From Ornithodoros turicata (lineage: Eukaryota; Arthropoda; Arachnida; Ixodida; Argasidae): 64,000 nt of DNA. Shown in pieces: positions 1 to 11,187 of this stretch. Numbering within the stretch: the first letter of the stretch is position 1; each line of letters starts with the position of its first letter. The stretch lies in NCBI RefSeq assembly GCF_037126465.1, contig NC_088206.1, positions 27,096,790 to 27,160,789 of the forward strand. The letters run 5' to 3'. The notes below the pieces were generated by a model that was not told the origin of the DNA, searched no databases, and worked only from the letters and a program-made list of their open reading frames with translations. A program made the translations under genes and the position numbers.

Positions 1-181
1 TAGAGCTAGAAAAAATGCTTTTACGCTTGCAACAAATGCGCATGTTCAGCGTCGTTCTATTTGTACCGTTCTACTTCATTGACACGATCCCGATCATCAA
101 TTTTGTGAAAGCTCATTTTTAACGCTATAACGACCGGATTTCGCGTTCCCGTCAATATTGTTACAAACGGGCTCGACTGTA
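1..181 (-). mobile_element. MITE fragment, TACAGTCGAGCCC family
   Basis: The window begins inside this element. Its end at about 181 reads, on the minus strand, TACAGTCGAGCCCGTTTGT followed by GACGGGAACGCGAAATC. The same terminal sequence occurs at 1963 and 17826 in the opposite orientation. No coding sequence is recognisable. The ending in TA suggests a Tc1/mariner or pogo-type non-autonomous element. Confidence 0.65.
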
Positions 182-269
182 GCTCTCAAAAGTGTGGTTC
201 GGGAAGGTTGGTAGTGCAGGCAATAGAGTTGTAGCTTTCAGCACCGTTGTAATTTATTCTCTTTCAACT

Positions 270-772
270 ACCGTATTTTCACGCGTATAAGCCGCACCGC
301 AGATAAGCCGCAGGACGCGTTTTTAGGAACGTTTTGAAAATTTTCCGGCAGATAAGCCGCACTCGCAGATAAGCCGCGGGCAATACGAGACGACTGCTAT
401 GTGCGACAAAGGAGACCATAGAGTAATGCCATAAACCCTGTGGTTCATACTCCGGGATCGGCATAGTGTACAACAAAGGAGGTCAGTTCTAGAGTTCTAC
501 CAAGATCGGATTGTGCCCTTGTTGGGCGCATTTCATGTATTGATGGGTCAGTGGTCTTCCAGAAGGCATGAATCACTGTCACCACTTTCATTAAAGCTGC
601 ATGGGGGCAATCTACTCGAATGTGGACCCATCACTGTGAGGCACTGTTCGTGCATCAGCAGGGCAGTGCTATTCCAGAGACACTGTCATCCCTTTCGTTA
701 AAATCAGTGTATGGGGAAAATTCCTTTAAAAAAAAAGTCATCAGATAAGCCGCACCGGTGGATAAGCCGCAC
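270..772 (+). mobile_element. ACCGTATTTT-ended repeat with GATAAGCCGC units
   Basis: The left end ACCGTATTTTCACGCGTATA resembles the ACCGTATTTAC ends seen elsewhere in the window. The short unit GATAAGCCGCA recurs at about 285, 301, 350, 368, 742 and 759, so it clusters at both ends of the element. No right terminal inverted repeat is obvious and there is no coding sequence. It lies in the HUWE1 intron after exon 35. Confidence 0.5.
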
Positions 773-1378
773 AGCGCCCATGAGAGAAAAAAAATCGGAA
801 AATCGGTGAAATTACGGTACACTTTGTCTTCTTTGTGGCAAACAAAAATCAGATTTCTGTCGTTTAGAGTAAATAAATGCCTTCCTTCAGTTGCAGTAGC
901 TTCCTGTCTTTGTTTCTTAGCAAGTAGGCAGGAATATGTTTCTCGTCTTTTGATACGTCATACTGGTACTTGTACGATCGCACCTTGTACGTTATAATAC
1001 CACCTATGGGTATGGGTAATAACACCCATCTAGAAGTCTAGACACGCATTTGTGTTGTCCCCATATGACGACGTTACCCTCTGATATTTGCCCTTCCACA
1101 TATTTATGTCCTTACCTTCCTTGTTCTGTCAGTTACTGAGACACACGAAAGAGAAAATGGGCACAGCTTACATCAGGCATCCGTTCCATCTCCCAAGCAT
1201 TGTCGTCCATGAAAAGACCATGCCAACATGACGCAGTTGTCTGCATATTTTCTACTTCGTGAACTACTTTGTACTATTATGGCACTACAGATAGCTCCCA
1301 AAGCCATCTCGTGTACCACACCATCCTTCACCATCTGTACTAATCATTGCAAAATGATTTCCAAATGTGCACACCCAC
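773..1378. other. intron sequence, nothing recognised
   Basis: This stretch follows exon 35 on the minus strand and belongs to an intron whose far end is outside the window. I see no exon, repeat family or RNA gene in it. Confidence 0.6.
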
Positions 1379-1736
1379 CTGGTCAGGTATAGCTAGTGAC
1401 ACAAGTGCCAGCAGCCTTAGCAGTCTGTCAGTCAACTGGGAGCTCCTCTTGAGTACAGGATGTGCCAGCAACAACATAAGCTGAGCAAGTGGAGATCCTT
1501 CAAAGGTACCTTCCTCTTCTGCGGGGGGAACCACAGAGTTGCGCAGTGCACGCTTCGAAGTCCCACCAGAACTTCCCCCATCAAGGCGGACTAACACACT
1601 CCACACATCAGTGTCCCGGTCAGGAGGAGGTTTTGTGCGATTGCTAGGTATTCCCACACCTCCCGCACGCACCTTCTCGGGAAGAAAGTGCACTGGGAAG
1701 CTTTTGGCCAAAGAAATCAGGGTGTCCAACACATGC
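1379..1736 (-). CDS. HUWE1: HUWE1 exon 35 (pre-HECT linker)
   Basis: This 358-nt exon enters in phase 2, where AG from exon 34 plus G gives Arg, and ends in phase 0 at CCTGACCAG|gtgggt. It encodes RHVLDTLISLAKSFPVHF, then a variable Pro/Arg and Gly/Ser-rich piece, then SPLAQLMLLLAHPVLKRSSQ and LTDRLLRLLALVSLAIPDQ. The two conserved helical blocks match the human blocks HVLDTLIQLAKVFPSHF and SPLGQLMNMLSHPVIRRSS, with a disordered insert between them as in the family. It is the last HUWE1 exon in the window. The next exon must lie to the left of position 1. Confidence 0.96.
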
Positions 1737-1962
1737 CTGCATTGAGGGAGAGTCATCGATATATTTCTCGAACCTAATACAGCCAGCTGTGACCGAAAAA
1801 AATATTTATTTCTAATCACATACATATAGTTACAAGATTGCCTTCACCCACTAAATTAAGCAACTGACACCAAGTTCTCGTACGAACTTAACAAGCAAAG
1901 GTATGCAGATGAAGCACAATGTAGTTGAAAGAAGCACCAACAGGACAATTCACAAGTGGTAC

Positions 1963-2222
1963 TACAGTCGAGCCCATTTATAACTATATTGACAGGAACG
2001 CGAAATCAGACCGTTCTATCAGAGTATGGTTATACATGTACATGAACTTTCGCGAAATCGCCAGTTGGGATCACGTCAACAAAGTTGAACGGTACGAGTA
2101 GAACGCCGCTGAACATGCACGTTTGCTGAGAACACAAAAGCATTTTATCTAGCTCTAAACTGAGACAGCTTTGTGTCGAAACTTTTTCCAAGGACAACAT
2201 AACTACCAATACCATGTGATTG
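1963..2222 (+). mobile_element. MITE fragment, TACAGTCGAGCCC family (left part)
   Basis: The sequence starts TACAGTCGAGCCCATTTATA and matches the left part of the copy at 17826-18755, including the block AAGCATTTTATCTAGCTCTA. It stops before the next MITE begins at 2278, so its right half was lost or displaced. Confidence 0.65.
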
Positions 2223-2277
2223 TTTGAGAATAAATTGTTTGCCAAATATCACAATGCAGCACTGCTTGATGCTCACA

Positions 2278-3091
2278 CAGTAGAATCTCGATGATACGAA
2301 TCTCAAGGGGTAACGGAAAAAAATCGGGTAATCCGAAATTCGTATCAAACGAATTAAACCAAAATAAAAATTGAGGCAAGAAAATAGACAGTGACTGTTC
2401 ATTTTTTGTTACTGTCAGTGAAAGAGGTCGGTCGTAATGCTTTTGAGTATCCGTTTTTGGCCAATGCTGCCCAAATTCGCGAGATGATTGAAAAGACCCA
2501 GCACGTGCTCTCCACCCGCAAGTGGTGCGACAGTGTTCTAAAACGAGCTTTTCCTAAAGCACGCAGGTGTTTGGTGAAGCCGACCTGCGGAATGGTGACG
2601 CGTAATGTTGCCAGAAGTTGTCCTGATACGTTCCCTCCACGTGTTCTGGTCGCTGTTTTCCGCCAGGGCGATGTCAAACAGCTTCGCGGTTTATTGTTGC
2701 GAGGGAGGTAAAAAGGTCAAAACAGAGATAAGGTGAGAAGGTTCCCGGCCGTGCAATCCTTTCCCTTTGATCCTATCTTCCCTTCCCTTTGATCTTATAT
2801 CCTCCACCACCACCAAAGAGAGGGTCATTGCTTGCATTGCGCAACATGATGTAAGGGTGTTTGTGGTGAGGATCGCCCTCACTTTTCGAAAGAAGGAGCA
2901 GTGTGACTCGCGCTCTCTCGCGTCACGGGGGAACGACCTGTGTTGCATCCTCGGCTTGTTCGTATCATCCGTAAAGGCAAGATAATGCGTTCGTATCATC
3001 CGAACTCAAATACATGGGAAGAATAGGCATTCCGGCCGGGACCGGAAAAGAATTCGTATCATCCCGAAATTCGTATCATCGAGATTCTACT
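2278..3091 (+). mobile_element. Tigger-like MITE, GTAGAATCTCGATGATACG ends
   Basis: Terminal inverted repeats are CAGTAGAATCTCGATGATAC at the left and the reverse complement GTATCATCGAGATTCTAC at the right. The interior repeats the phrase TTCGTATCA several times and has no intact gene. Related sequence lies inside the element at 8518-9305, and an inverted truncated copy lies at 63045-63340. All share the internal block TTTTCGAAAGAAGGAGCA. The ends resemble Tigger/pogo elements. Confidence 0.75.
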
Positions 3092-3328
3092 TTATAATCA
3101 TCTGAGCATTGAGCAGTGTCGCACTCTGACATTTTACTGCGACTTAGACATTTCCTATTTTTGCAATAGTTTTTGTTTGATGCAGGCCTTGGGACCAAAT
3201 TGCTTTCACAGTATTGCACAACTTGTGAAGAATGCAGTCTGACCCAATTTTCTAAAACACCGTTTGTCTTTCCTATAGCATTTATAGCACATTATCTTCG
3301 TGCCACCTCTGCGAAAACAGAAACCCAC

Positions 3329-3475
3329 CTGCACACAATAGGTGAGGCCTGCGGATGAATGGTGACCTGAGGGCAGGGACGTCGGGAACCTGACTGCCGG
3401 TAGATCTGAAACACGCTTGTTCTACAACCAAGTGCGGCATCCAGGCTAATGGACAGCCACGAAGGTTGAGATAGC
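3329..3475 (-). CDS. HUWE1: HUWE1 exon 34
   Basis: This 147-nt exon has its acceptor at TTGTTGCAG and its donor at GTGTGCAG|gtgggt. It enters in phase 2 and leaves in phase 2. It encodes [20 protein letters not shown] followed by [15 protein letters not shown] and [12 protein letters not shown]. This matches the human block [22 protein letters not shown] and the motif HPQAAPVVCRH almost residue for residue. The 57-nt intron before it is very short. Confidence 0.97.
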
Positions 3476-3532
3476 CTGCAACAAGTGAACATTGACAGTT
3501 AGTGACGTGCTGCTAGGCAGGGAGGAACATAC

Positions 3533-3639
3533 CTTGTGTCGCTCTGGACATGCATCTTGGCGGACTTTTTCCCATGGTGGTGTGCAGTTTCTGAAGAGGA
3601 TTTCTGTTCTTTGGTTCTTTCCAGGATTGACAGCAGTGA
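3533..3639 (-). CDS. HUWE1: HUWE1 exon 33
   Basis: This 107-nt exon runs from the acceptor TTTTTGTAG to the donor GACACAAG|gtatgt. It starts in phase 0 and ends in phase 2. It encodes SLLSILERTKEQKSSSE and a His/Lys/Ser-rich tail, matching human SLLSILQRSSESE and its Lys/Ser-rich continuation. A 74-codon ORF covers this exon in another frame, but that is a shadow. The HUWE1 frame is fixed by the phases of exons 32 and 34. Confidence 0.93.
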
Positions 3640-3843
3640 CTACAAAAACGCACCAGAACAGTGCATACATTTAACACGGATTAAAAGGGAGTAAAAAGTA
3701 TTCTAGCAATCTAAATTCCTAGTAGTCCAGTCCAGCCAGTCTACTATTATAATCTTAGATAAAACGGTAATATTATGATCAAATTGCTGGTTCTTGTCAG
3801 CTCACCCGCTGAAGTGCACATGAACAAGACTTGGATATAACGA

Positions 3844-3990
3844 TTAGAGCTGGGCGAACAGCAAAATTTCAAAATCAAATTGAATATGAATATCTTACAG
3901 ACAATGTGAATCAAATTCAAATTGTCTGTTTCAATTTCCAATTGAATTCGGATAAAAAAGTAGAATTACAGGGTTCTCAATTGTCATAAT
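3844..3990 (+). mobile_element. hAT MITE fragment, TAGAGCTGTGCGAA family
   Basis: The fragment begins TAGAGCTGGGCGAACAGC and continues with AT-rich sequence such as CAAATTGAATATGAATAT. A right-end fragment of the same type ends at 46291 with CTATTCGCACAGCTCTA. No partner end or target duplication is visible here. Confidence 0.5.
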
Positions 3991-4331
3991 TTGCGAATGC
4001 GAATGAACTCGACTCATGAATGCAGCTTTTCACTACTGCAAGTTTATTTCCCCACAAAGCTCTCTAATCAAGTGGCCTCCCTGAGTTGCAGATGACATTG
4101 GCAAGTATCTGATGCAGCTTCAATAGGCTGCCGCAAAGAAACTGAGCGCGAGGCCTGTCGAGCAGACCCTGACTCCTCCAGAGACCAAAGTTCAAAAATT
4201 ATTTTGTCGTGTATAAACACATCTACTTTTCTAAAACTTGCTCAGTTTATTCAATGGATATTATATTTCGTTGAAAACACTTGCCACATATTTTTCTGCT
4301 GTCCACCATTTTTTATATTTGAGGTTAAATT

Positions 4332-5585
4332 TAGGGCTGTGCGGATAGTGAAATTTTGGTTTGAATCACATACGAATAGAATATTTATTTCCTCGAATAA
4401 TAACAAATCGAATACATTCACATATTGCTATACGTAGTAGTACTACATATAGCAATATTCGAATGTATTCGATTCGAACGGCTTGAAAAATATATGTCAG
4501 CATTCCCATAATCGATCAGCATAGACATCGTCATATTTGTAATGTATTCCAATATCTGTTGCATATCCTTTGGGTACAGGGAAACCATTCCACATGTAAT
4601 GGCATTTTGAATTATGAAGAACAAGAACTTTTTTTTTGTTTTTTGTTTTTATTGCGTGTTAGCGTCGCGAAGCAACTGTGGCTATGAGCGGCGTAAGAAC
4701 AAGAACTAACTTGGCTCTGAGACTCAATTGTAACGGTAAACTTGCATAACTTTGGAACAGGAAAAGAAAAAAGAAAGTAGATAGCCAGAAAGCCTGCACA
4801 GTTTTTCAGTGAGCGTGTTTTTCTTATCAGATGATATGATAGAGGTTGAGAATACGACAGAAAACCTGCATAATACGCAGAAATTCGATTGTATCTCATT
4901 CATAGCTTTCAGTAACAAGTAGCCGCAAACTTACTTCATAACTCGTTTGCTTCTATTAGTGACTTTCTGCTGGCGGCCAGAGTTCACCAATCATTGTTAC
5001 TTTGAACTTGCACGATACTGTACTAGATTTTTGTACCGCGTTATGTTACCATTGCCGGTAATTGCTTTCAGGTTTCCTCTGGCTCTGAACCAAAATGCAA
5101 AAGAAATGGTGCCTAAAGCAGTACTTCCAAGTACATACTTGAAATGACGTACATCGTCACGAACGATTGGTTGCGTTTTGAGGTAGAAAATTATGTTCCA
5201 CTCTTTACCGCTTGATATGTCGTTTAATCGTACAGTATTTGGGCATATCCATGTGTCGTTTCATAATACACCACGAAATAAGGCACACACTAGGTGTAAT
5301 CTTCACCTGCATACAGAACTATGCTCAAACTCCCCATAAAAGGTCTGGATTTTTATCGGACTGGATTGGATTCACACCAGTGTTGCACACATTGAATCCG
5401 AAAATCCGCCAAAATTTAGCCTGTAGAAACCGAAACTGCCAGATGTGCACGCCATTGGAGTGAGTGATCAATGACTCGAATAATTCGAAGTACGTATTCG
5501 ACAAAATACTATTTGAATCGAATGTCGAACACGATTGCTTTATTCGGCCCGAATATCCAATACTTCGAATATTCCCACAGCCCTA
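4332..5585 (+). mobile_element. hAT MITE with perfect 8-bp target duplication
   Basis: The element begins TAGGGCTGTGCGGATAG and ends with the inverted sequence CACAGCCCTA. It is flanked on both sides by GTTAAATT (4324-4331 and 5586-5593), an exact 8-bp duplication that marks a hAT-superfamily insertion. The interior is AT-rich with repeated ATTCGAAT-like words and no transposase. Relatives are at 20158-20916 and 54008-54907. A SINE piece is nested inside at 4625-4703. Confidence 0.88.
4625..4703 (-). mobile_element. tRNA-derived SINE, 3-prime fragment
   Basis: The sequence ATTGCGTGTTAGCGTCGCGA and AGCAACTGTGGCTATGAGCG, preceded by a T-rich tract, matches the tail half of the SINE copies at 15003, 28208 and 52577. 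On the minus strand the T tract is the A-rich tail. The tRNA-like head is missing. Confidence 0.75.
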
Positions 5586-5593
5586 GTTAAATT

Positions 5594-6701
5594 TTTCATT
5601 TGTTCGAGTTTGAGTATATTTTTCACCTATTTGTCTTCCTTGCCTTTGAATGAAAATTTCTAAGCTCATACACCTCTGTCATATCTCATAGACGAAAATT
5701 TTTTTTGACACTATTACTCGATGTGTAGTGGGAAAAAAAAGCAAAAGTTGCATTTCGATTCGCCTTTCACCAACGGAGCCACATACGGTGAGTCATGAGA
5801 ACATTTTGAGTTTTCAGATACGTAGACCAACACTTCTTCCTTGCTGCAGCACCAAAATACTCGCGATCTCATCCAGATTTTTACAAAACTGTTTCCTACG
5901 TGAGTGGTCAAGGGCAAATTTCATTATTTCAAATTTACATTCAGAGACAAATAGTCTTGTAAGGCGACTAAAACACTCGGCGTAGTGTTTCCTCACGCTA
6001 ATAAAGCAGCGCTATCTTTAAAAATAAAATAGATGATGGTCAAGCGTCACCTCTGGGACGTTTGGCGTGGAATGACCCATCTACTCGAAGGCATTCTCGT
6101 TGTCATGCGTTTTACCATTGAATAAAACCCGGTTCCTGCTGATGAGCATTTATGAGCACCATTTTTCATCCCAAATTTGCATGAATATACCTATCGAAGC
6201 ATAACTCCCGATGTTTACACCCAGAATTTTCAGAAAATATATTTCCCAGAAACTTCTGGCCCTAGTTATAGCTGATACATTCAAGAGAGAGCCAAGAAAA
6301 AATAAAGAATACTGGGTTGAATGTTCCAAGAAAATGGAAGCAGGAGCCCATAGCGGCCATACAAGAGTGTTTTGTTTATGTGGAGAAAAACTACCCTTGC
6401 AAACGTGTTGCCCCACATTGCAGGCTCGTCCTACGTCACTGACGACGCGTGTGCACAGTTTTACACATTTTAGACGAGTCTATTTGGTGAAAAGTTGTGA
6501 AGAAGGCCCAAAGAATCCTAACTAACGTCTTGATCACACATAGAGCTGAACACGGAGCAAAATTACATTTTCTTTACTTTCAGTGCATCGTTCCAGACCA
6601 TTTTTGATGGTACCAATTCTAAACGATACAAATACTTTCCGCAAGACCAAGAGGTTTGTATCATTGAGATTCCACTGTAACACAAAGCTTGAAAGAAGTA
6701 C
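5594..6701. other. intron with a dispersed repeat and a MITE end
   Basis: Positions 6145-6275 (TGAGCACCATTTTTCATCCC to AACTTCTGGCCCTAGT) have a relative at about 25800-25930. Positions 6590-6681 end with TATCATTGAGATTCCACTGT, which looks like the right end of a Tigger-type MITE and lies directly beside exon 32. Nothing else is recognised here. Confidence 0.5.
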
Positions 6702-7130
6702 CTTGATAACCCAGAGCCGAGTTGGTGGGTGGTAGCAGAGGTTCCTGAGTACCCTGTGCAGCCTTCCGACATTCAAACGTGGCTCATCTACAAAAAGAAG
6801 CACAAGGAGGCAGGCCAGGGCTTCATGATCCAGCAGTTGTCGTCCTCTGGCTGTGCCCCCAGACACCGTAGCACCTGCACCCCCACGGCTAGACAGGGCA
6901 TTCCATGTCCACTGGCCTCTGTGGTGTGGCACTGTGTGTATCGTGTAGCGTGTTCCCACTCTCCCTGCTGTGCGCAAAATGCGAGACAGGGCTGTTCCAC
7001 CATGTGAAGAAAAGAAGCGCTCCTGCATCTGTCGGTGGCGAGCCTCCAACTCCCTGCGCAAGTTGTGTGCTTCCGAGGCCAGGTCAGTCGGCAGCAGCGC
7101 CAACAGAGAATCATCCATGTCTGCCAGCAC
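6702..7130 (-). CDS. HUWE1: HUWE1 exon 32 (UBM3 end, UBM4, conserved block)
   Basis: This 429-nt exon is the longest coding exon here, phase 0 at both ends (acceptor TTAAATGCAG, donor ATCAAG|gtactt). It begins VLADMDDSLLALLPTDLASE, which completes the third UBM motif and gives a fourth UBM-like motif (LLALLPTDLA). A basic/Arg-rich stretch with ERFFSSHGGTALSRILR follows. It ends with the highly conserved block [20 protein letters not shown] and [20 protein letters not shown]. The human protein has [20 protein letters not shown] and [20 protein letters not shown] at the same place. UBM motifs bind ubiquitin, which helps the ligase hold modified substrates. Confidence 0.98.
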
Positions 7131-7909
7131 CTGCATTTAATCAACACACTGCATTTTATCTCTTTCAAGGATTTCATAAATTTCCTTGTTTTTTTCAGAT
7201 GTATGAACTGTTTCTTCATTTAACTTTAAAGTTTGTGATTCTAACCATAGCATGCCACAAGTGAAATGCAGCAAATTTCTCAACGCTTCTTCTCTAATCG
7301 TCTTTAACAGTACTACAAAATTAGGTCAAGTATTCTGAAGACTGAGTTTTAAAAATGCTAGAAAAATCATTTTCATCTGCGAAAGCGCCTTGCAGTTACC
7401 TGCTGCCATCAATATGGCACCCATCCCAAATCCACTGTAACTAAGTTTTGTCCTCACGTGAGGAGGATACCTTCTTGTGAACAGAAGCACATGCGGTCTG
7501 AAAAGTGCTGCAGCCAGTCCAATAGCACAAGGGACATGTGGCCACACACCACATAAAGACAGATGACCTTGCTTGGCCAGTGCTTGGCCCTCCTCAGCAT
7601 GTCTTATGCAGCACACATAACTTGGGCTCTGCGGATACAGCCTCAACGTGTAAATGGCTATATGGGTCTTTTCAGGCTTAATTTTAGCTGTCTCGCTATC
7701 ATAGGAACGCCTGGCAGAACATTAACATGTCATTGACTTTGCTGAAGAAAACGGGAATCATGGCAACAAGAACTCTTTAAAGAAATGTTGCACAATGATA
7801 CACGCTTGACGGCACAGAGGATGACATGCCGTGGTGCGAAGTGAGCGGTGACTCTGACAGCATGTAATAAGTATGTATCTTTGTAGGGGTTATATACCTT
7901 ATCACTCGT
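7131..7909. other. intron sequence, nothing recognised
   Basis: I find no exon or known repeat end in this part of the intron between exons 31 and 32. Confidence 0.5.
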
Positions 7910-8034
7910 GTTTACGGCATATTTTTGCACCCTCAAGGATGATGCGCGTTAGATTTGGGGTCACGCTAGAACAGAGCTATTTTGCATCTTGGAAGGTGCG
8001 CGTTAGATTCGAGTAAATACGGTATGTGAGAACA
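7910..8034 (+). mobile_element. short MITE, ACCGTATTTACTCG family
   Basis: The right end GAGTAAATACGGTA is the reverse complement of TACCGTATTTACTC. The left end GTTTACGGCATATTTTTGCA is a diverged partner. The phrase TGCGCGTTAGAT occurs twice inside. About 125 bp long, non-coding. Confidence 0.5.
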
Positions 8035-8517
8035 ACACGAACGTATGCACAAGAACGGCGAAACAAAACCAACTCCCGATAGCGATTGCCCATGCGCATG
8101 AGTATGACCCGTGTGCACCACTGTTGCGTAGTTCTGTGTCGTAGAAGTTTTATTCACGCGCCGACGCGTTCTACATGGATTCCTCACGTAAAGTTTCAGC
8201 AATCTATTGCACATGTTTTGCTAGTGGAGGCTAGTTACCAAGAGTGGATCCGGAGAACGTGCATCCTACCGGACTGGCAAGAAGTCGAGAAATTGTTTGC
8301 AGACACGCTTGATGATACTGAGTGACCCTGACGTCACGAGCACAAAACGCACCGCTACAGTGTGTTACCATTCTGAAAACACTGCATGGGTTTAGTGCGT
8401 AAACGGCTCGTGAAGTCGGGAAATCTCAAATCTTCGAAGATATTCAAAGATATTCGATTTCTTCGAAAGCTACAAATAAAAAGTTGTCGAATAAAATCGA
8501 GTATGAATACTGAAAAT
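8035..8517. other. intron with decayed AT-rich repeat
   Basis: The part at 8424-8515 (ATATTCGATTTCTTCGAAAG and similar) resembles hAT MITE interiors of the TAGGGCTGTGCGAAT family. A matching right end, ATTTGCACAGCCCTAAT, lies at about 10836-10852. The two may be the halves of one hAT MITE split by the elements at 8518-10806. The rest is plain intron. Confidence 0.4.
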
Positions 8518-9305
8518 ACCGTATTTACTTACATAATTTGCGCACTTTTTTTTACCAAAAAGTGACGCGAAGGTTGGGGGTGCGCAAATTACGCGAGGCA
8601 TTAACAAGACGACTTGAAAAATGTGCAAAATCTGTTAAAAGATGGTCCTTTAGGTGAATAATAAAATATAATCTCGGTGATACGAATCTCACAGGGTAGC
8701 GGAAGACATTCGTGTCGTCCGAAATTCGTATCAGAAGAATTACACCAAAATAAAAATTTAGGCAAGAATATAGAGTGACTGTTCATTTTCCATAACTGTC
8801 AGTGAAAGAAGTCAGTCGTAAGGATTTTCTCTTCGTTTTTGGGCAATGCTGCCGAAATTTGCGAGATGATTCAATAAGGCCCAGCACGTGCTTTCCACGC
8901 TTTTTCTAAAATGAGCTTCTCCTAAAGCACGCATGCGTTAGGTGAAGCCAGCTTGCGGAATGCTGACGCGTATGTTGGCAGAAGGTCTCCTGATATGTTC
9001 TCTCCACGTGTTCTGGTTGTTATTTCCTAAGCCAGTGCGATGTCACACAGCTTCGCTGTTTATTGTTGTGAGGGGATAAAAGGTCAAAACAGAAATAAGA
9101 TTCCGCACGGTGTAATCCCTTTGATCTTATCTCCTCCACCAGGGGAGAGTCAATGCTTGCATTACACGACATGATGTAGGGAATTCGTGGTGAGGATCTC
9201 CCTCCCTTTTCGAAAGAAGGAGCACCATGTGCCCCAGCGTCACAGGGGAACGACCTCTGTTGCGCACGAAAGTAGGAGTGCGCAGATTACACTAGTAAAT
9301 ACGGC
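8518..9305 (+). mobile_element. MITE with ACCGTATTTAC ends and nested Tigger-like MITE
   Basis: The left end is ACCGTATTTACTTACATAAT and the right end ACACTAGTAAATACGGCA, an inverted pair. From about 8660 to 9250 the interior matches the MITE at 2278-3091, including TGATACGAATCTCA and the TTTTCGAAAGAAGGAGCA block. One element therefore appears to have captured or absorbed the other. No gene is present. Confidence 0.65.
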
Positions 9306-9306
9306 A

Positions 9307-10806
9307 CAGTAAAACCTCGTTAATTCGACCATCGATAACTCTGACTGCCCGCGCGGTCCTGGCAATCATGCATACAAAAGTATAGGAATGGACGCTCGCA
9401 AATTCAGAAGCATTTGGAGCAATTACGGATAATTCGGCGCTCCTGACATTTGCTCGCGGGGCCATGGAACGAAGTTGCACTAATCTGACAAGACCATTCG
9501 AGTGGTGGCGCCAGTAAACAGTTGCAAATAGCAGCAAAGTGAACTGACGAAGCACCCATCGCCATCACTATGATCATTGGCGTCATGTGGTGTCTGTCTT
9601 TCGGCATTCAGCACAAAGACCACCAACGCATGTCTGCACGTCTTTGTGTGTTTGGTCTCCGTGGTCTCATGAAACTGCTTTTGGCACTGCGGTTTTTGTG
9701 TACCGAGCAAGCTGAGAGGCGTGAGGCGAAATGGCCGGCGTAGACGAGGACAACGATCACCATTTTGATGACGTCCTGCCCGCAGCGATGCAGCTTTCGG
9801 ATTACTTTGCAATTGACGAGGGTTTTGTCATAGCCGGACTGTTGATGGAGGACGAAATCGTCGATGACGCCGTGGGCATCAACGCGGCAGACACTGCACA
9901 GGACGACGAATGTGAGTGGTAGAAGCAGAATGTTCCATTTCGTCACACCGTCAAAGAAGCCGCAGAGGCTCTTGCCGTCCTCAAGGACTTTTGCAACGGC
10001 ACACCCGACAGCGTTCGGGCGAATGAGCACCTATCCGTGACAGGTGTTTTCAACGCACAGATTTTGTCCCGGAAGAAAACAACGATTACGCAGCTTCTAT
10101 CTAAATAAACCTGTGTCCACATAGGCAGATACAGTTACACCTCGATTTAACGAATTTCAGTATAACGAAATTCTTGATAAAGTCTGTTTGCAGCAATTTG
10201 GATTTAACGAAGCCACACTGAGGAATATGCACAGCGCGAGCGTCCAGAAAACGCAGAGCAACGACAACGGCGTGTGGCGGTGCCATCTAGGAGAGGACTG
10301 GAGAGACTGTAGCTCAGTGTATGCAGGCAAAGGCATAAGGAGGCATGCATGCGTCTTTCTTTCTTTCTCCCGTCGCCACCTCTGCCGCAGCTGCTCTGCA
10401 CTCACGTGTTCTTTTGCGATGTGCAAGCCCAGTCAACGGAAAGTGCTTTCGTTGGAGGACAAGCAAAATATATTGGACTTATGATTAAAAGCGTTAAAAC
10501 ACCAGTGCCGAGGAGCTAAAAAGACAGACACAAGCACTGACTGGCGAACCAAGACAGCCCAATTTTTAACCCTTTTTGATATATTGGACGCGATAGAGAA
10601 AGGCGAAAGGAAGAAGGACGTCGTTAACAGATATGGCATACTCCAGAGTTCGCTCTCAACGATCTTGAAGGCAAAGGGCTGTACTCATGCTGCGTTATAT
10701 TGAGGTTTAACTGTATAACCTGCATTTTGTTTCGTTATTTTGACATTCGGATAATTTGGACATTGGTCATAGATCTCATGAGATCCGAATGAACGAGGTT
10801 TTACTG
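9307..10806 (+). mobile_element. Tigger element remnant with transposase C-terminus
   Basis: The ends CAGTAAAACCTCGTTAATTC and AACGAGGTTTTACTG are inverted. Between 9731 and about 10105 one frame reads LSDYFAIDEGFVIAGLL and LMEDEIVDDAVGI, then after a stop at 9920 EAAEALAVLKDFCNGTP and SRKKTTITQLLSK. These are typical of the acidic C-terminal tail of Tigger/pogo transposases. The DNA-binding and catalytic domains are missing, so this is a non-autonomous deletion product. A second Tigger is nested at 10132-10713. Confidence 0.75.
10132..10713 (+). mobile_element. Tigger element remnant with HTH fragment, TA duplication
   Basis: The ends are CAGTTACACCTCGATTTAAC and the inverted TTGAGGTTTAACTG, each flanked by TA. 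The plus strand carries a broken CENP-B-type helix-turn-helix: SQRKVLSLEDKQNILDL at 10431-10483, then in another frame AIEKGERKKDVVNRYGI and SSLSTILKAKG at about 10592-10680. A stop after NILDL and a frame change show that it is dead. Confidence 0.78.
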
Positions 10807-11070
10807 TATTAGATTCGTATTCAATATGGCGAATATTTGCACAGCCCTAATTTTTATTCATCAAAATGCATGGGTGCTTCCTGGAATTTTCCTTCATGGA
10901 AATTAGCGAAGAATTAAATAAATCGACACAAAATTGTCATGGTGTAGAGTATTTTATAAGACATTATTATTTTAACAATATTCCAGGTTATCTCAGGGGA
11001 GCTGCAGTTCAATCTCCCCCTCACTACCACTTGCCAGGTCTTTCAACAGAGTATTGCACTTTCATCATAC

Positions 11071-11187
11071 CTGCTGCCTAAGCCCAGGAGGCAAGGTCTG
11101 GATGAACGTAGCTGGATCAACTGGAGCATCTGGGTTGCAGTTCTGTGCAGCCAATCGTTGCTGTTCGGCCCGCTGCTGTGCCAGAAC
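11071..11187 (-). CDS. HUWE1: HUWE1 exon 31 (one UBM period)
   Basis: This 117-nt exon is phase 0 at both ends (acceptor ACTCGCAG, donor AGGCAGCAG|gtatga). It encodes 39 residues: [16 protein letters not shown], then [20 protein letters not shown]. It starts with the VL that ends the second UBM motif and stops just before the VL that ends the third, so it is exactly one UBM repeat shifted in register. Human has [17 protein letters not shown] and DPVTFIQTLPSDLRRSVL. Confidence 0.97.

Noticed and set aside
287..772. Regularly recurring GATAAGCCGC as a possible CRISPR array
   Set aside because: The units are about 10-16 bp, unevenly spaced, and sit at the two ends of a transposon-like repeat in an animal genome.
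6788..7219. 143-codon minus frame overlapping exon 32
   Set aside because: It is a different frame of the same DNA. The HUWE1 frame carries the UBM and [11 protein letters not shown] blocks.
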